This document shows, in pieces, positions 13,501-24,209 of a stretch of DNA of 64,000 nt; within the stretch, counting starts at the first letter, position 1, and the number at the start of each line of letters is the position of its first letter. This stretch comes from Ganoderma boninense (taxonomy: Eukaryota > Basidiomycota > Agaricomycetes > Polyporales > Polyporaceae), in assembly GCA_002900995.3 (NCBI GenBank), contig CM035311.1:806001-870000 (forward strand). Direction: 5' to 3'. The position numbers were made by a program, and so were the translations under genes. Under the pieces are notes generated by a model, which saw only the letters and a program-made list of their open reading frames with translations, ran no database searches and had not been told where the DNA came from.

Positions 13501-15081
13501 TGTGCACAGGCTGAGCAAGTCACACTTGACACAGCACAACGTGTTGCACGCGAAGCCCGCGCCGCCCTTGGAGTGGATTGTGGTGCGGATCGAGGTGACG
13601 GACACGGGATGTGGGATTAGACCGAAGGATATGGTCCAGAGCAAGCTGTTCTGTGAGTACATGTATTCTTGCGTCAATGGATCTAATGCTGAATGGAGAC
13701 GACAGCTGCATTCAACCAAACGGAGCAAGGGCGATTACAAGGCGGCAAGGGTACCGGACTTGGTCTTGCGCTCGTAAGGCAGATCGTGAAGCTCAGTGGT
13801 GGACGTCTCGGCGTCCAATCTAAGGTCGGGGAGGGGTCTACTTTCTGGGTCGAGCTCCGTGAGTGAACCTGACCGCCCTTCTGACTCGTTCGCTAATATG
13901 CGACCTGTAGCTTTGGGTGTTGGGAATAAAGCCATTCCGGCACTCACCTCACCAACGGACCTCCTTGAAGACGATGAGGGCGGTGGCCCTCGGGAACCAG
14001 TATATACGAAGGATCCCAACATGTCCAAGGTACGGATCGCTGGCCGGGACGGACAACACAATGTCCGCTCATCCCTCCATTTCAACCAGTCCTACTCGGC
14101 GTCGGCGCTGCACGGTATCATGGAGCAAGGTGCGCACTCCTTCATGTTCTGCTCGCTTCCCTGCGTGCTCATGGCAATACGCATCTAGGCGGACTGGTGG
14201 AGATCTCCACGAAGCCCACGGAGGGGCGTCCGCTGACCCGGACGATCGGCGACCCATCGACAGGCACGGAGGCACAGCACAATTCGGACGAGTCGCCGAC
14301 CCCTCCGGCGCGCCCGGCCCCGAGCGTCGCGAATGCCTCGGGTTCGGTCCGCGGGCTCCGTCTGGCACACCTCCCGACCCCGGAAGCATTCAGCATGGAC
14401 GGCGCCTTCGTCTCGTCTGGGGCCCATGTCGGCTCGGGGCCCTCGCCGACCAGCCTGGTGGGACCAGGTTCTGGAGCGGGCGCGGAATGCGAGACGGCGC
14501 TGAACGTGCTTGTGGTCGACGACGATCCGCTCACGCGGAAGCTCATGAGCCGGATGCTCACCCGGCTCGGGTGCACGGTCATGACGGCGGAGAACGGGGA
14601 GATCGCGCTCGACCTCATCCTGCATGGGGTGCACCAGCGGCAGACGCCGTCCTCCGAGGACACGGGCTCGGGCGGGCTCTCGCTGGACGGCGTGGGGTCG
14701 ACGTCGAATTTGGGCTTGCTGGGCGGGGGCGTGAGCGAGTGTCGGTTCGCGGTGGTGTTCCTGGACAACCAGATGCCGGTGCTGTCGGGCCTCGAGACGG
14801 TCGCGAAGCTCCGGGCGCTGAACAGGAAGGACTTCGTGGTGGGCGTGACGGGGAACGCGCTGCTGAGCGACCAGCAGGAGTACTTGGATGCTGGGGTGGA
14901 TCAGTGAGTCTTCCGTTTCCTGTGTTGCGTTGGGTTTGAAGCTTATGCTTGGGGTTGCTGCAGCGTACTCACAAAACCGGTGCTCGAGAAGAGCCTAAAG
15001 ACCATGCTCGCGAACGCTGAGGAGCGTCGAAAACGAAGGCCGCCCACGCCTGAGCCGCTTACCGCTCTTCCCCTGTCATAG
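10578..15081 (+). CDS. hybrid sensor histidine kinase with N-terminal membrane region
   Basis: Membrane sensor of a multistep phosphorelay (His to Asp within one protein, then presumably to an HPt protein). Fifteen exons close in phase to 1062 aa: 10578-11141, 11684-11919, 11973-12047, 12106-12195, 12254-12297, 12370-12431, 12497-12650, 12716-12830, 12884-13031, 13087-13226, 13297-13652, 13706-13858, 13911-14129, 14189-14903 and 14964-15081. A Ser-rich cytosolic N-terminus (about 190 aa) is followed by about six hydrophobic helices. The H-box is SYVFHEVRVPLN (normally SHELRTPLN). N-box NLASNACKF, G1 TDTGCGI and G2 GKGTGLGLALV make the ATPase complete. The C-terminal receiver has VVDDDPLTRKL, the phospho-acceptor Asp in FLDNQMP and Lys in LTKPV. 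No PAS, GAF or HAMP repeat is visible. The first intron (542 nt) is long for this genome and could hide a small exon. Confidence 0.9.
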
Positions 15082-16075
15082 CATTGGCGCTGACGCTTCG
15101 GTCCTGTCCCTCTCGCCCTGCTGATACTTCAACTTTCATAAGTTTCGATCTTTTCTCGGGCTTTGGTTCTGTTTCAGTAGGTTTCCTTTTGGTCGGCCAG
15201 TACTTGTTTTTTTTCTCTCCCCTCCCCTCTTCCATCCCTAAGGTCATGTCTTGTACATCATCTGCCCGCGTCCAAAGTTGAGTGTTTCATATGCATATCC
15301 TTATCTATACCATAGCTACTCTATCACTGTCATAACCATAACCATAACCTCTGCGGATAACCCGGAGTCTTAAGTAGACTCTGCATATCCTCCTCTCTCA
15401 CGATCCCCCTCACGCATCCCCTCTTCCTTCGTAGAATTCATCCGCCCGTCCGTCCGTCCATCCCATCAACCCCTGTATCGCGCCGTGTTTCGTGCTCACC
15501 ACCGCTTTCCGCTTGCGTCCTAAATTTCTTCCTCTTTACACTGCGCCCCACCACCCCCTTCCCTCCCCTCCTGCGCACATCCATCGTCCAATCCACGATA
15601 CCACTCACGCACTCATATACGAACCCCCATGTGTCTGGTCATGCTCGCATTTTTTCCTCCATCCTGTTGTTGTTTGTTGTCATCTTTGTCCTCGTCTTTG
15701 TTCGTGTCGTGTTCCGGGTTCGGGTTCGGTTGTCAGGCTCTTTCGATCGTGTACACGCTTTGCGATGGTCATTGTATTTCAATCTGAACGTATCTGGATT
15801 CTGGACGCTCTTCATAATAATCATGGTCCCCTGGCCCCCTTTCTACTGCAGTCTGCTCGGCCGCGGGCTCTCGACATCGCCTCGACTGTGCGAGAAACTG
15901 CCTCTAAGTATCTACTGGTACGCTTTGGCGACGTCCCTCTCGGGATGCGTAGGTTTTCGGAGTGAGGCCTATTGACTAAGTAGTCCAGGTTCAAGCTTCG
16001 AGAACGACCGCGAGGCACCAGAACTCACTAACCACACTTGTACAATATCATAATGAATGTATGTATGCATGTGCA
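15082..16075. other. convergent intergenic region
   Basis: About 1 kb between the 3' ends of the histidine kinase (plus) and the DUF1275 gene (minus). The sequence is rich in T and C tracts, for example around 15150-15240 and 15640-15780, as expected for 3' untranslated and termination regions. No gene is supported. Confidence 0.45.
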
Positions 16076-17228
16076 TCACCCGCACTCCGTGCTAGCCTCC
16101 GAGAAACTGCGCCCCTGTCCCCGGGGCTTCCCCTGCTCCTTCCCAGGCACGAAGAGCCACCAGAGCGTGATGACGAGGCGGACGGCGGCGCCCACCCCGA
16201 GCGCGGCCGCCGCGCTTGCGCTCTGCAGGATCGCGCGCCCGGAGAAGCCGCCGAAGAAGAGGAGCGCGATCGAGAGGACGCGGTGGTCGCGCGAGAGGAC
16301 GCGCCGGCGGAACGTGAAGAGGTCCTTTTGCGCGACGAGCTCCGAGTACACGGTCGTCAGTACCACTGCATATATATGGGGTCAGCACGGCGAGAAACGA
16401 ACCCCCCGGGGGGATCGGAAGACGGAAAGGAGATGAGGTGAAGGCACAGGGCGAGAGACGCACCGGTCGTCGCGTACTCGGTGTTCATCCGCTTGCCCAT
16501 GATCGCCTGCAGGCCCATGCTCGCGCTCATGAAGCCCAGCGAGACGAACGTCGTCGCGTCCGTCCACGGCACCTCCGGTACCCCCCCTGCCCCTGCGCGC
16601 GCGAGGCTCGGCTGCCCGCTGCGCCACGCGGCGAGCGCGGCGGCCATGGTGAAGAGCGTCTGGACGAAGGTGCCGAGGACGAGCCACGCGCGCGTGGTGT
16701 CGCCCATGCGGTTGCCGACGCGCCCGAGGGCGGAGCCCGCGAGGAAGCAGAGGAGCGAGGCGAGCGCGTGCTGGTCGACGAGGCGGAAGCGCACGGGCCC
16801 GCGGTCGGGCTGGAAGAGGCGGGCGAGGGCGATGGAGAGCTGGACGGTGTTGCCGGTCTGGAAGCCCGCCCAGACGAAGGAGGTCGAGTTGGAGACAGCG
16901 TCGCTGCAGGCTGGGTTTAGGAAACGGATACGAGGATATGGGGGAGCGGGCGCGGAGGGAGCATTAACAGGGGGACGCACATGAGGCCGGTCATGAAGCA
17001 GAACGCGATGAGCGGGAACGAGCACCGCGCGGGGTCCACGGGCGACAGGAGGTGGTCGCGCGAGAGGATGGTCCCTGGGAGCGTGAACAGCCGAGCGAAG
17101 TTCACCGCGGTGATGTACGACTCTTTGCCAATGGAGGGGGTGGTGGTGGTTTGGAGGACGGAGTCCGCCGCCTCGGGCTTCGTCGAAGAAGCAGGACGCC
17201 CTAGCTCTGCAGGCACACCAGTGGACAT
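16076..17228 (-). CDS. DUF1275 (YoaK-type) membrane protein
   Basis: Predicted integral membrane protein of the DUF1275 family, found in bacteria and fungi and of unproven transport-like function. Three exons on the minus strand (16981-17228, 16464-16903, 16076-16365) close to 325 aa. The N-terminus MSTGVPAELG is hydrophilic. The family core GLIDAVSNSTSFVW is rebuilt across the first intron, followed by GFQTGNTVQLSIAL (the T-G-N-T motif). Hydrophobic helices include ASLLCFLAGSALGRV, LFTMAAALAA and FVSLGFMSASMGLQAIMGKR, with LSIALLFFGGFSGRAI and RLVITLWWLFVPG near the end. The stop is at 16076-16078. Its promoter faces that of the first APH-like gene 1.8 kb away. A regulator or substrate cannot be inferred. 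Confidence 0.88.
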
Positions 17229-19059
17229 CCTCTCCGCGTTGGCTCTCGAGACTTGGTGGCCTGTGGCATATATAGAGGTGGTGTTTGTGCGGGTGTAGCT
17301 GCTGTTACTGACCTCGGGCTGCTACCGCTGTGCGGCGTTGGGGTTAGTAGCAACTTAGGGGTTGGCTGAGCGGGGTCTTGGCGGCGGACCCCAGCCCGTG
17401 GCTCGGGCCCGACTCGGGCCCGCCGTCTCCGCGCCGCACCATTGCCAGTTGCAATGGCTTGTCCGTGTTGTGTACTTTATGTACTGCAATCGTGCCAAGT
17501 ACCTGTCAGGCTTCTCATCACTGGCGTACTAGCGTACTGCTGATAGTACTCATACTCGACTAGCGCACCTCATTGGAAGCTCCACTCGTCCCTGGTATCG
17601 CGACTCTATTCACCGGCGCTGGTCCTTCTGGCACTACTGTTCAAATAGACCTAGGCGAGTGCAAGGGCAGTGAGGCGCATCCTCTACCGTCACTGCCGAT
17701 TCGGACTGAATGAACATTGAGAGAGATACCGCGCGGATCATATGCATGAGTGCTACGCCGGGGTGGTTCAGGAACCCAGGCTGAGCGGAACGACTCGGAC
17801 GGCGCCTTCGATGGGGTATATGCAGAACCAAGAAGTACAGTGGTTGCGTTCGGAGGTCCGCTGTGGTGCTTGGCCAGCGAGGAGTCGAAGGCGGTGGTGA
17901 TCGAGAGGGCGACTTGAAAAAAAAACGACTCGGACCACTGCCAAGGCGGAATGTCGGTGAGCATGCGCGGAGTCATACGGTGATAAGCATGCTGAACTAG
18001 CACTTGCCCAGAGAACACAATACTCGGCGCCGAGCTCTACAAGCAGGAGCAGTGTCTGGACGCCGACCCACGCAGAGAGCAGAAGCGGCCGACGCTGCGC
18101 TGGGTTCGGGCGTCCCGGGAGGCGTCGGGTAATACCGAGGCAGTCAAGCGCTAAGAGGCAGCGAGAGTCAACTTGAACACACCACGCTTACTTATCCCCC
18201 CAGCGCGGCATACCATGGTGCACAGAACGACCTCTCTCAGAGGTGAGGATGTACTTATTCAGACGCGCTCTCTTGGTGGAAGGTCCGAACTCCCGCAGCT
18301 TCGTGCAGACTGTAAGGGGAAAGTTGCCAGCTCTTCGTTTGAACTGCCATTGACATACTTATCTCCGTGTGTGTGCCAAGTAGCGTTTTAGCAGTGGCGT
18401 AGCGATTGCCATACTCACAGATGTTTTGGGGAAGAACAGGTCGTGGTGGAGAGGAGCTGAGTCTTCCTTCTTCCCTGTTGTACTGAAATATGCCCTCGTG
18501 CAGTACCAGCGACGGCACCGCGCGACGAGTCACCGCTCCAACTTGAACTCGCAACCGATTCTGAGTCAGGAAACCATTCGAGACTGCCCACATTCTTCGA
18601 ATGGGCTTACCCAGCATTGGAAGGACTCTCATAAGCCTCGAGCGCCATGATAACGGCTGATTGACACTCAAATGGGTGTGTTTGAGCCACGGCGTCGGAT
18701 ATTTGCAATCCACGCCGCAGTGAAAGGCATCTTCATATTCTGTACTCGGGCACTATTTGATAGCATCGAGGCGTACTGACACTTCGAATAAGTAGTATCA
18801 GATCAGAATCATCCTGGTTCGCGGGCAAACCTTCTTTCCGACCATCATGGGCGGGCAGTCTAGAACTTGCCACCGATGGTACCGCAAGGGCCCGTACCAG
18901 CGACATCTTATTGTCGAACATGACTCGAATACGTTGATACTTATTAATTAGGACTGGGGTGGATCACGTTTCTTCGTCCAAAACTCAGCCCTCAGCTCCC
19001 TGCACGCGCTAGCGCTCCCTTCTGGTACTGCCTCTCCGAGTCCCGCCTTGTGGAGTGGC
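17229..19059. other. divergent intergenic region, no gene recognised
   Basis: A 1.8-kb spacer between the divergent DUF1275 and APH-like genes. It contains a 9-A run near 17918. Minus-strand frames around 17640-18020 and 18255-18710 lack recognisable motifs and splice support, so I do not call them. Confidence 0.45.
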
Positions 19060-20459
19060 ATGTCGCTCAGCACATTTTGGAATCACAAAGGGGAACTCCA
19101 TCAACTGGAAGGAATCCCGCAGTCCTTCGACCACTGGGAACCCGGGAAGCCTCTAGAAGACATCCAACGCGTGCTTATTCAAAAGGTCGAGAGTCTCTTC
19201 GGGAAGGAGGTGGTGCGCACAGACCTTCGGGGAACGGGTAGAAATTTTGTGAGCAAGTCCGAGTCCGTCAACTATCATAAACTCACTGATCAAACCAATG
19301 CCTTGTCTCAGGTGCTCGAGGTCACGTATAGCGACGGCCGCCAGGACATTTTGCGCATGCCTACGGCGACCACCAACTCGGACGGGGACATCGTTCAGGA
19401 CGTCTCCCTATTCACGAGGGAGATCGCGTTGCTCCAATGGCTAGAAGCCAGCAAGGTTGCGATCCCAGTTCCCCGTGTGCGAGCCATGGTCAATCGCTCC
19501 GACACCGAGCCGTACGCCTTCTCCGCCATAGAAAAGATGCCCGGGGACTGCATCCTGAACGTGTTCGGCGCTGCGCCGTTCGACGTCAAGGTAAGCCTAA
19601 GCCTTGCCCTAGCGACTCGGACGTATATTCGAGTTTTGAGCTCACACATGTCGCAGGAGTCGATCATCCGCAACATGGCCAATTTCATGCTGCAGCTGAG
19701 CAGCGTGGACGTGCCGCAACGGATCGGAAGCACGAGCGTGCGCGGCAACGTTATCGAGCTCGTTCCCCTAGTTCCTCTCCCCTCGACTCCCGCCAGCGCG
19801 CCTCGCGTGTTCGACACCCTCGAAGAGTACCTGGCGTACCTCGTGCAGCTCAAGCGCGACTCTGACGGCGTCCGTTCGGACTCGGACTCAGACTCAAACT
19901 CGGATGACGACAGCCGAACCAGGGCCAACGCGGTTCTCGACCGACTGCTCGTGCAGCTCCCGCCCATGCTGCAGCGACTCAGCTCGACGGCGTACCGGCG
20001 TTGCGTGTTGAACCACGATGACCTGAACGACACCAACGTGCTAGTAAACAGTCGCAATGGCACTGTCACGGGCATCATCGACTGGGAGTACCAGTCCGCG
20101 CACCCCGCTGTACTCGCGGCGCAGTACCCGTGCTGCCTGCGGTACGACGGCCTCTGCGACCCCCGCTTCGCGCCCGGGAATGTGTGGTGGCTGGCGAGTC
20201 CCGAAGATGCGGCGAGGCTGAGAGCGGTATATGCGGAGGTGAGTGAGCGTTTGCCCCCAGGCGCAGGCGCCGACGGGCCGAGGCTGAGCTGATGCGCATG
20301 GACGGGTCGCAGGTCGTTAAAGCACGGGACGAAGACTACTGGCGTGCGCTCGTCGATGGGGAGCTGCTCCGGCAGGTCTGTGAGTGGCTCACCGATCGCA
20401 GTCCCGACCCTGGCTGCGCGGCTATGGGCCGATGGATGGATGAAGCCTTCGGCCCATGA
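19060..20459 (+). CDS. aminoglycoside phosphotransferase-like kinase, copy 1
   Basis: Member of the fungal APH/choline-kinase-like fold family, predicted to phosphorylate a small molecule; the substrate is unknown. Four exons (19060-19248, 19312-19590, 19657-20238, 20313-20459) close to 398 aa. I chose the second of two in-frame ATGs because copy 3 starts with the same MSLSTFWN. Visible motifs are SLFTREIALLQWL, the catalytic-loop motif NHDDLNDTNVLV (Brenner-type H-x-D-x4-N) and GIIDWEYQS, with the metal-binding Asp. An Asp/Ser-rich linker (SDSDSDSNSDDD) is longer than in copy 3. The last exon gives EDYWRALVDGELLRQ and ends GRWMDEAFGP. It is followed downstream by a degenerate copy and an intact copy. 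Confidence 0.88.
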
Positions 20460-21189
20460 CCTCACGTAGAGGCGAAGGTCTTGCGTTGGTGCTGTGCGCC
20501 AGTGGCTCGCGTTGGAGGACGAGAAAGACGGGATTCAGTAGACGTGGTTGATTCATAGAGACAGGACGATCACAAAAATTTCCGGCCAGGACGTGGACAG
20601 TATCTAAGACATCACCAGAACGGTGAATAGAGACGTAACATACCGCAATGACGCCGTTGCTGTTGCTGTACATCTAGACTCGGATATGACATGGGGGGTC
20701 GACTCTGGGATATCAATTGAGGAACCCAAGGGGAAATAACTACGGAATCGGATGCGAGAGGACTGACTCGGAGATCGTAGCAAGCCTCTGATGAACGTAC
20801 CAGGTTGAATGCCATGGATGCGAAAGACAGAATGCTCTACTAATAACCATAGAAACTCGGGGTTTGCTTTCGCATATACCAGAGTCCAGGCGTCTGAGGT
20901 CGCATATTAGACGCCCAAACCACGTGGCCTGCTCCCCTCGACTGAAAAAAAGTTTGAATGCCAGTATTGACCGACAGACCTTGGCTTCGCACTTGCTCAA
21001 TACGCTTTTGGAATCGTACCCGCGTTTTTCCGGAAGAGCATTCAGTAGAATATGAAAGCTGAAGAGGCTACTCGTGTTGTCTGACGACGTGACAGGTGCG
21101 CCTGGACCATGCTGATAAGCATACATGCTGGAAGCACGGTGCGTTCTAACCCTGATTGATCATATGGTGGGATGGATGCCACAGGGAGC
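20460..21189. other. spacer between APH-like copies
   Basis: No gene is seen. The first 200 bases after the stop resemble the 3' flank of copy 3 (both carry a GACGTAACA-type stretch about 90-180 bases past the stop), consistent with duplication of a unit larger than the coding sequence. Confidence 0.4.
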
Positions 21190-22463
21190 GTAAGAAAGTC
21201 CTCCGTACTCCAGAAGCTGGAAGGCCCATTCGCGAAACAGACAGAACTCCGTGCTGTAGAACATAATCTGGTGCGTCACTGCTTCAAGTTCCCTCACCCG
21301 GTGGGTGGATCGATTGCTGACTACGACTTAGGTCCTCGAAATCGAGTGGGACGACGGCCGCCAGCATATTCTGCGCATTCCCGACGCTGTGACAGGCTCG
21401 GATGGGGAGACTGCCCAGGACCTCACCCTGTTCACTCGCGAGATCGCGTTGCTCCCATGGCTGAAAGCCAGTAACGCTCCGCTTCCTATTCCCCATCTTC
21501 TCGCCGTCGTCCAACGCTCGGATAGCGAACGGTACGTCTTCGCCGTTATGGAGAAGCTTCCTGGAGACTGTCTAATGAACATATTTGGCGAGCTCTCGTT
21601 CGACGTCAAGATGAAGCTGGTCCCGATGAGTCCTGTTCGCGCGATCTAGAGCTGATGTTTCTATAAGGAGTAAATCGTGCGCGATATGGCCAGCTTCATG
21701 CTGGAGCTGAACCACTTGGCGGTCCCGCAACGAATTGGGACCACTGTCATCCACTAGATGCCAGCGCCATTGACCTTGTTCCGCCGCAGTTCCATACCCT
21801 CCGCTTCCGTCCATGGCGCGTGTTCGACACACTCGAAGAGCTCGTCCACTCGCTCGTCCTGGCCAAGCGAGTCAGCGCGCATCGGCTCCGACGATGCCTC
21901 CAGGGCTCGTGCTAACGCGGTTCTGGACCGCCTCGCTGCGGAGCTTCCTTCCATATTCCAACGCCTGCCTTCGCGGGCGTATCGCCGCTGCGGTGACTTC
22001 TGCCCCACGACTATCTGAACGAGGCCAACGTCCTCGTGGGCCGGGGTAGCGATGGGCGCATCTCTGGCACCATCGACTGGGAGTACCATTGAGTGCGCCC
22101 CGTCGTGCTCGCTGCGCAGTATCCCTGCTAGTTTGCGGTACGATGGCAGTCATGACCCGCGCTTCGGTCTGAGAGAACAGGTGGGTCACCAGTCCTCAGG
22201 ACGCGAAAAGACTGAGGGCAGTTTACGCTGAGGTGAGTTTGAATCCTGGGCTTCCGCGGGCTAATTTGGCTGGCTGAAAGTTGAAACGGATGCTTCTCAG
22301 GAAGTGAAGGAGAAGAACGAAGAGTATTGGCGTGCGCTCGTTGACGGTGAGCTGCTCAGGCAGTGCTATGAGTGGCTCACTGATCCGGGCTCCCTTGGTC
22401 GATCCGGGCTGCGCGGCCATGGAACGATGGATGGACAACGCTCTCGTCCCAGACTCTATCTAA
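21190..22463 (+). pseudogene. aminoglycoside phosphotransferase-like kinase, copy 2 (degenerate)
   Basis: Similarity to copies 1 and 3 is continuous but the reading frame is broken. The N-terminal MSLSTFW segment is missing. A piece near 21210 resembles the KxESxFGKE region, and from about 21331 the frame reads LEIEWDDGRQHILRIPD, then LTLFTREIALLPWL and EKLPGDCLMNIFGE. After IVRDMASFMLELN (21677 on) an in-frame stop interrupts IGTTVIH near 21756. The catalytic-loop region near 22010 is frameshifted and its DDLN is damaged. The last exon (from about 22302) keeps EYWRALVDGELLRQ, then shifts frame before the equivalent of CAAMERWMD, ending at 22461-22463. Introns remain at the same positions, so this is a duplicated gene rather than a retrocopy. 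Confidence 0.85.
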
Positions 22464-22731
22464 GAAGTACTAGTAGAAGTATGGTCTTGGTACAAACGCA
22501 GCAAGGAAGGCAGAGAGAAGGGGATTTGCGACAAAATCGATGATTCCTGGACTCGGAGTGCCCACCCGCCCGGGAACAAGCCCTCAACCACAACCATGAA
22601 ATCACACTTCGCAGAAATCATCTCATGTAATGCCACTAGGCCCGCAGACGTGACATGTTCTACGGGCATTAGGTGGAGCGGTGAGTTGGCAGGCGTTGAC
22701 AGTTGTATCCGTGCACTAAAGCTACAGTACA
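22464..22731. other. spacer after the APH pseudogene
   Basis: I see nothing supported here. It is the 3' flank of the pseudogene. Confidence 0.4.
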
Positions 22732-23142
22732 TCACTTGCTGCTCAGGCTGCTGCTGCCATTGCTGTTGCCATTACCGGTGTTGGTGTTGCCTCCGCTGTG
22801 ACTGACACCAGGGGGGCATTGATGGTTGGCGTTATAGATCCACATACCGCACAAATTGCAACGGATCATAGAGTAGCTGACCTGCCAGCTCTGTACATTA
22901 GTGTCTGAATTATCGAAGATGCAGAATGAGTTCACGTACCGGCATGGTTGGGAAATGCTGGAAAAACATCTTGTGGGAAGTTTGCGTGCAGGTTGTGTCC
23001 CGGTACTCTGTGCGGCTGGCCCGGGATATATACTACATATGAATATCATCGTGAGCTTCGCGACTCGAGGGACGACGTACGTGTAGGTGCTGTGGGAGGA
23101 GAACAGGGGCAAGGTGTTTAACTTGCGGTGTTCTCTGTGCAC
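22732..23142 (-). CDS. possible small Cys-containing hypothetical protein
   Basis: Not recognised. The minus strand carries an open frame ending RCNLCGMWIYNANHQCPPG followed by a Gly/Asn/Ser-rich repeat tail (GGNTNTGNGNSNGSSS) and a stop at 22732-22734. Upstream on the same strand lies a well-formed intron (about 22902-22950: GTACGT donor, CTAAT-like branch site, TACAG acceptor) that joins MFFQHFPTMP to SWQVSYSMIRC in frame. I therefore think a short spliced gene or the last exons of a larger one may lie here. The two CxxC-like pairs could bind metal. Without expression data this stays tentative. Confidence 0.3.
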   Translation of the reverse strand: MHREHRKLNTLPLFSSHSTYTYVVPRVAKLTMIFICSIYPGPAAQSTGTQPARKLPTRCFSSISQPCRYVNSFCIFDNSDTNVQSWQVSYSMIRCNLCGMWIYNANHQCPPGVSHSGGNTNTGNGNSNGSSSLSSK

Positions 23143-23820
23143 CTCTTTATACGTCGCTGATATTCACTCAGTCGTTCCGAGTCTGAAAGACTCGGCGGTC
23201 ACCTGCGAACCAGCTACCGCTGAGACCTCCACAATCCTTGGCACCCCGGCACTCTATTTGCAACAGCACTGCTGCCCATGCACCCAGGATTGGGATGCAC
23301 CGTCCCCAGGATTCCACCTAGTGATCAGCAAATGCCTGGCCAAATCGGTATACTCGGGGCAAGGATTCTAGGGGACCGCGTGGGCCGCGGTGGTTGAAGT
23401 TCGACGTTTGCCACCCGCTCGCCACCCGCAACAGAAGATGATGACAAGGGATCACCGCCTTGTTGTATTTGGCACGATCTAGGAGCCTCGATGGAATGCC
23501 GATGTCCTCCCAGGAGAATCAGAACCTGAGATAAGAAATTTCAGGATGGGATCAAAATTCTGGTCGACCACAGTATCGGCGAAGAAGTACACTGGCACTG
23601 ACGGCGACTCGGACCACATAGGATGGTCCAGAGTCCAGACTGTGTCATGGACCCCACCACGAGGCACCGCCGGCGGCGATGTAGCATAGCAGTTGTCCTG
23701 AGCGTGACTCGACTTGCATAAATTCGGTCCGAAGGGCACGGCGATGGACGAGGACGGGAGACACCTTTTTCCTTCCTGCTTGCCTGACTTCAACCCGGAT
23801 CTGTTTACTTAACATCCAGT
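23143..23820. other. spacer with unassigned minus-strand frames
   Basis: A minus-strand frame at 23479-23793 (containing TLDHPMWSESPSVPVYFF) has no family I recognise and no clear start context. It may be decayed coding sequence. Confidence 0.3.
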
Positions 23821-23822
23821 TA

Positions 23823-24205
23823 CAGTGCCTTGCATAATTGCGTGAACGCGCCGAAAAATTCCTGCAGGCGCTTATATGTTCGCCTACCAAATCAGGACGC
23901 CTGGGAAGCTTCAGAAGCGAGTTGGTGACCTTGATGTGACATGTCTCTTGGATGGCATGGGTGCCTCCCGAAGCAGCTGAGGGCCCAAATGGTAAACTAG
24001 GAGGCCCGTTGAGAACCACTGAGCTCTCCAGGAAGTAGACAAGCGTGGGGGACAATGGGAACAGTCAGGCTGAAGTTAAGACCAGTAGAGGCGCACAGGC
24101 GGCGTTGGCGTTGCATGTGACCGTGATCCATCCGCATTTGATAGGCGAGGTATAAGCGCCTGCTGGGGATTTTTCCGCGCGTTCACGCAATTATGCAAGG
24201 CACTG
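23823..24205. mobile_element. mariner/Tc1-like miniature inverted-repeat element with TA duplication
   Basis: Two imperfect inverted repeats of about 70 bp (23823-23890 and 24138-24205) face each other across about 250 bp. Both ends start CAGTGCCTTGCATAATT, and the first 27 bases are identical in inverse orientation. The element is flanked by the dinucleotide TA on both sides (23821-23822 and 24206-24207), the target duplication expected of Tc1/mariner transposons; CAGTGCCTTGC-type ends are well known in that superfamily. At 383 bp with no transposase frame it is non-autonomous. Its right end lies 4 bp before the start codon of APH-like copy 3, so that gene's proximal promoter and leader are element sequence. 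Confidence 0.8.
24151..24156 (+). promoter_or_regulatory. TATA-like box inside the transposon repeat, upstream of APH copy 3
   Basis: TATAAG lies about 55 bases before the start codon at 24210, inside the right inverted repeat. A near-copy (inverted) is in the left repeat. It is a plausible core promoter element; use is inferred. Confidence 0.4.
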
Positions 24206-24209
24206 TAGC

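Noticed and set aside
14169..14768. 199-aa minus-strand frame
   Set aside because: Antisense to the receiver-domain exon of the histidine kinase.
15492..15975. 157-aa and 114-aa plus-strand frames
   Set aside because: They lie in the T/C-rich convergent 3' region. The His/Pro/Leu/Phe bias is explained by composition, with no homology seen.
16357..16984. Plus-strand frames of 160 and 167 aa
   Set aside because: Antisense shadows of the DUF1275 gene, with highly charged composition caused by GC-rich codons.
19395..20465. 356-aa minus-strand open frame
   Set aside because: It is antisense to APH-like copy 1, whose sense exons carry clear catalytic motifs and a conserved splice structure.
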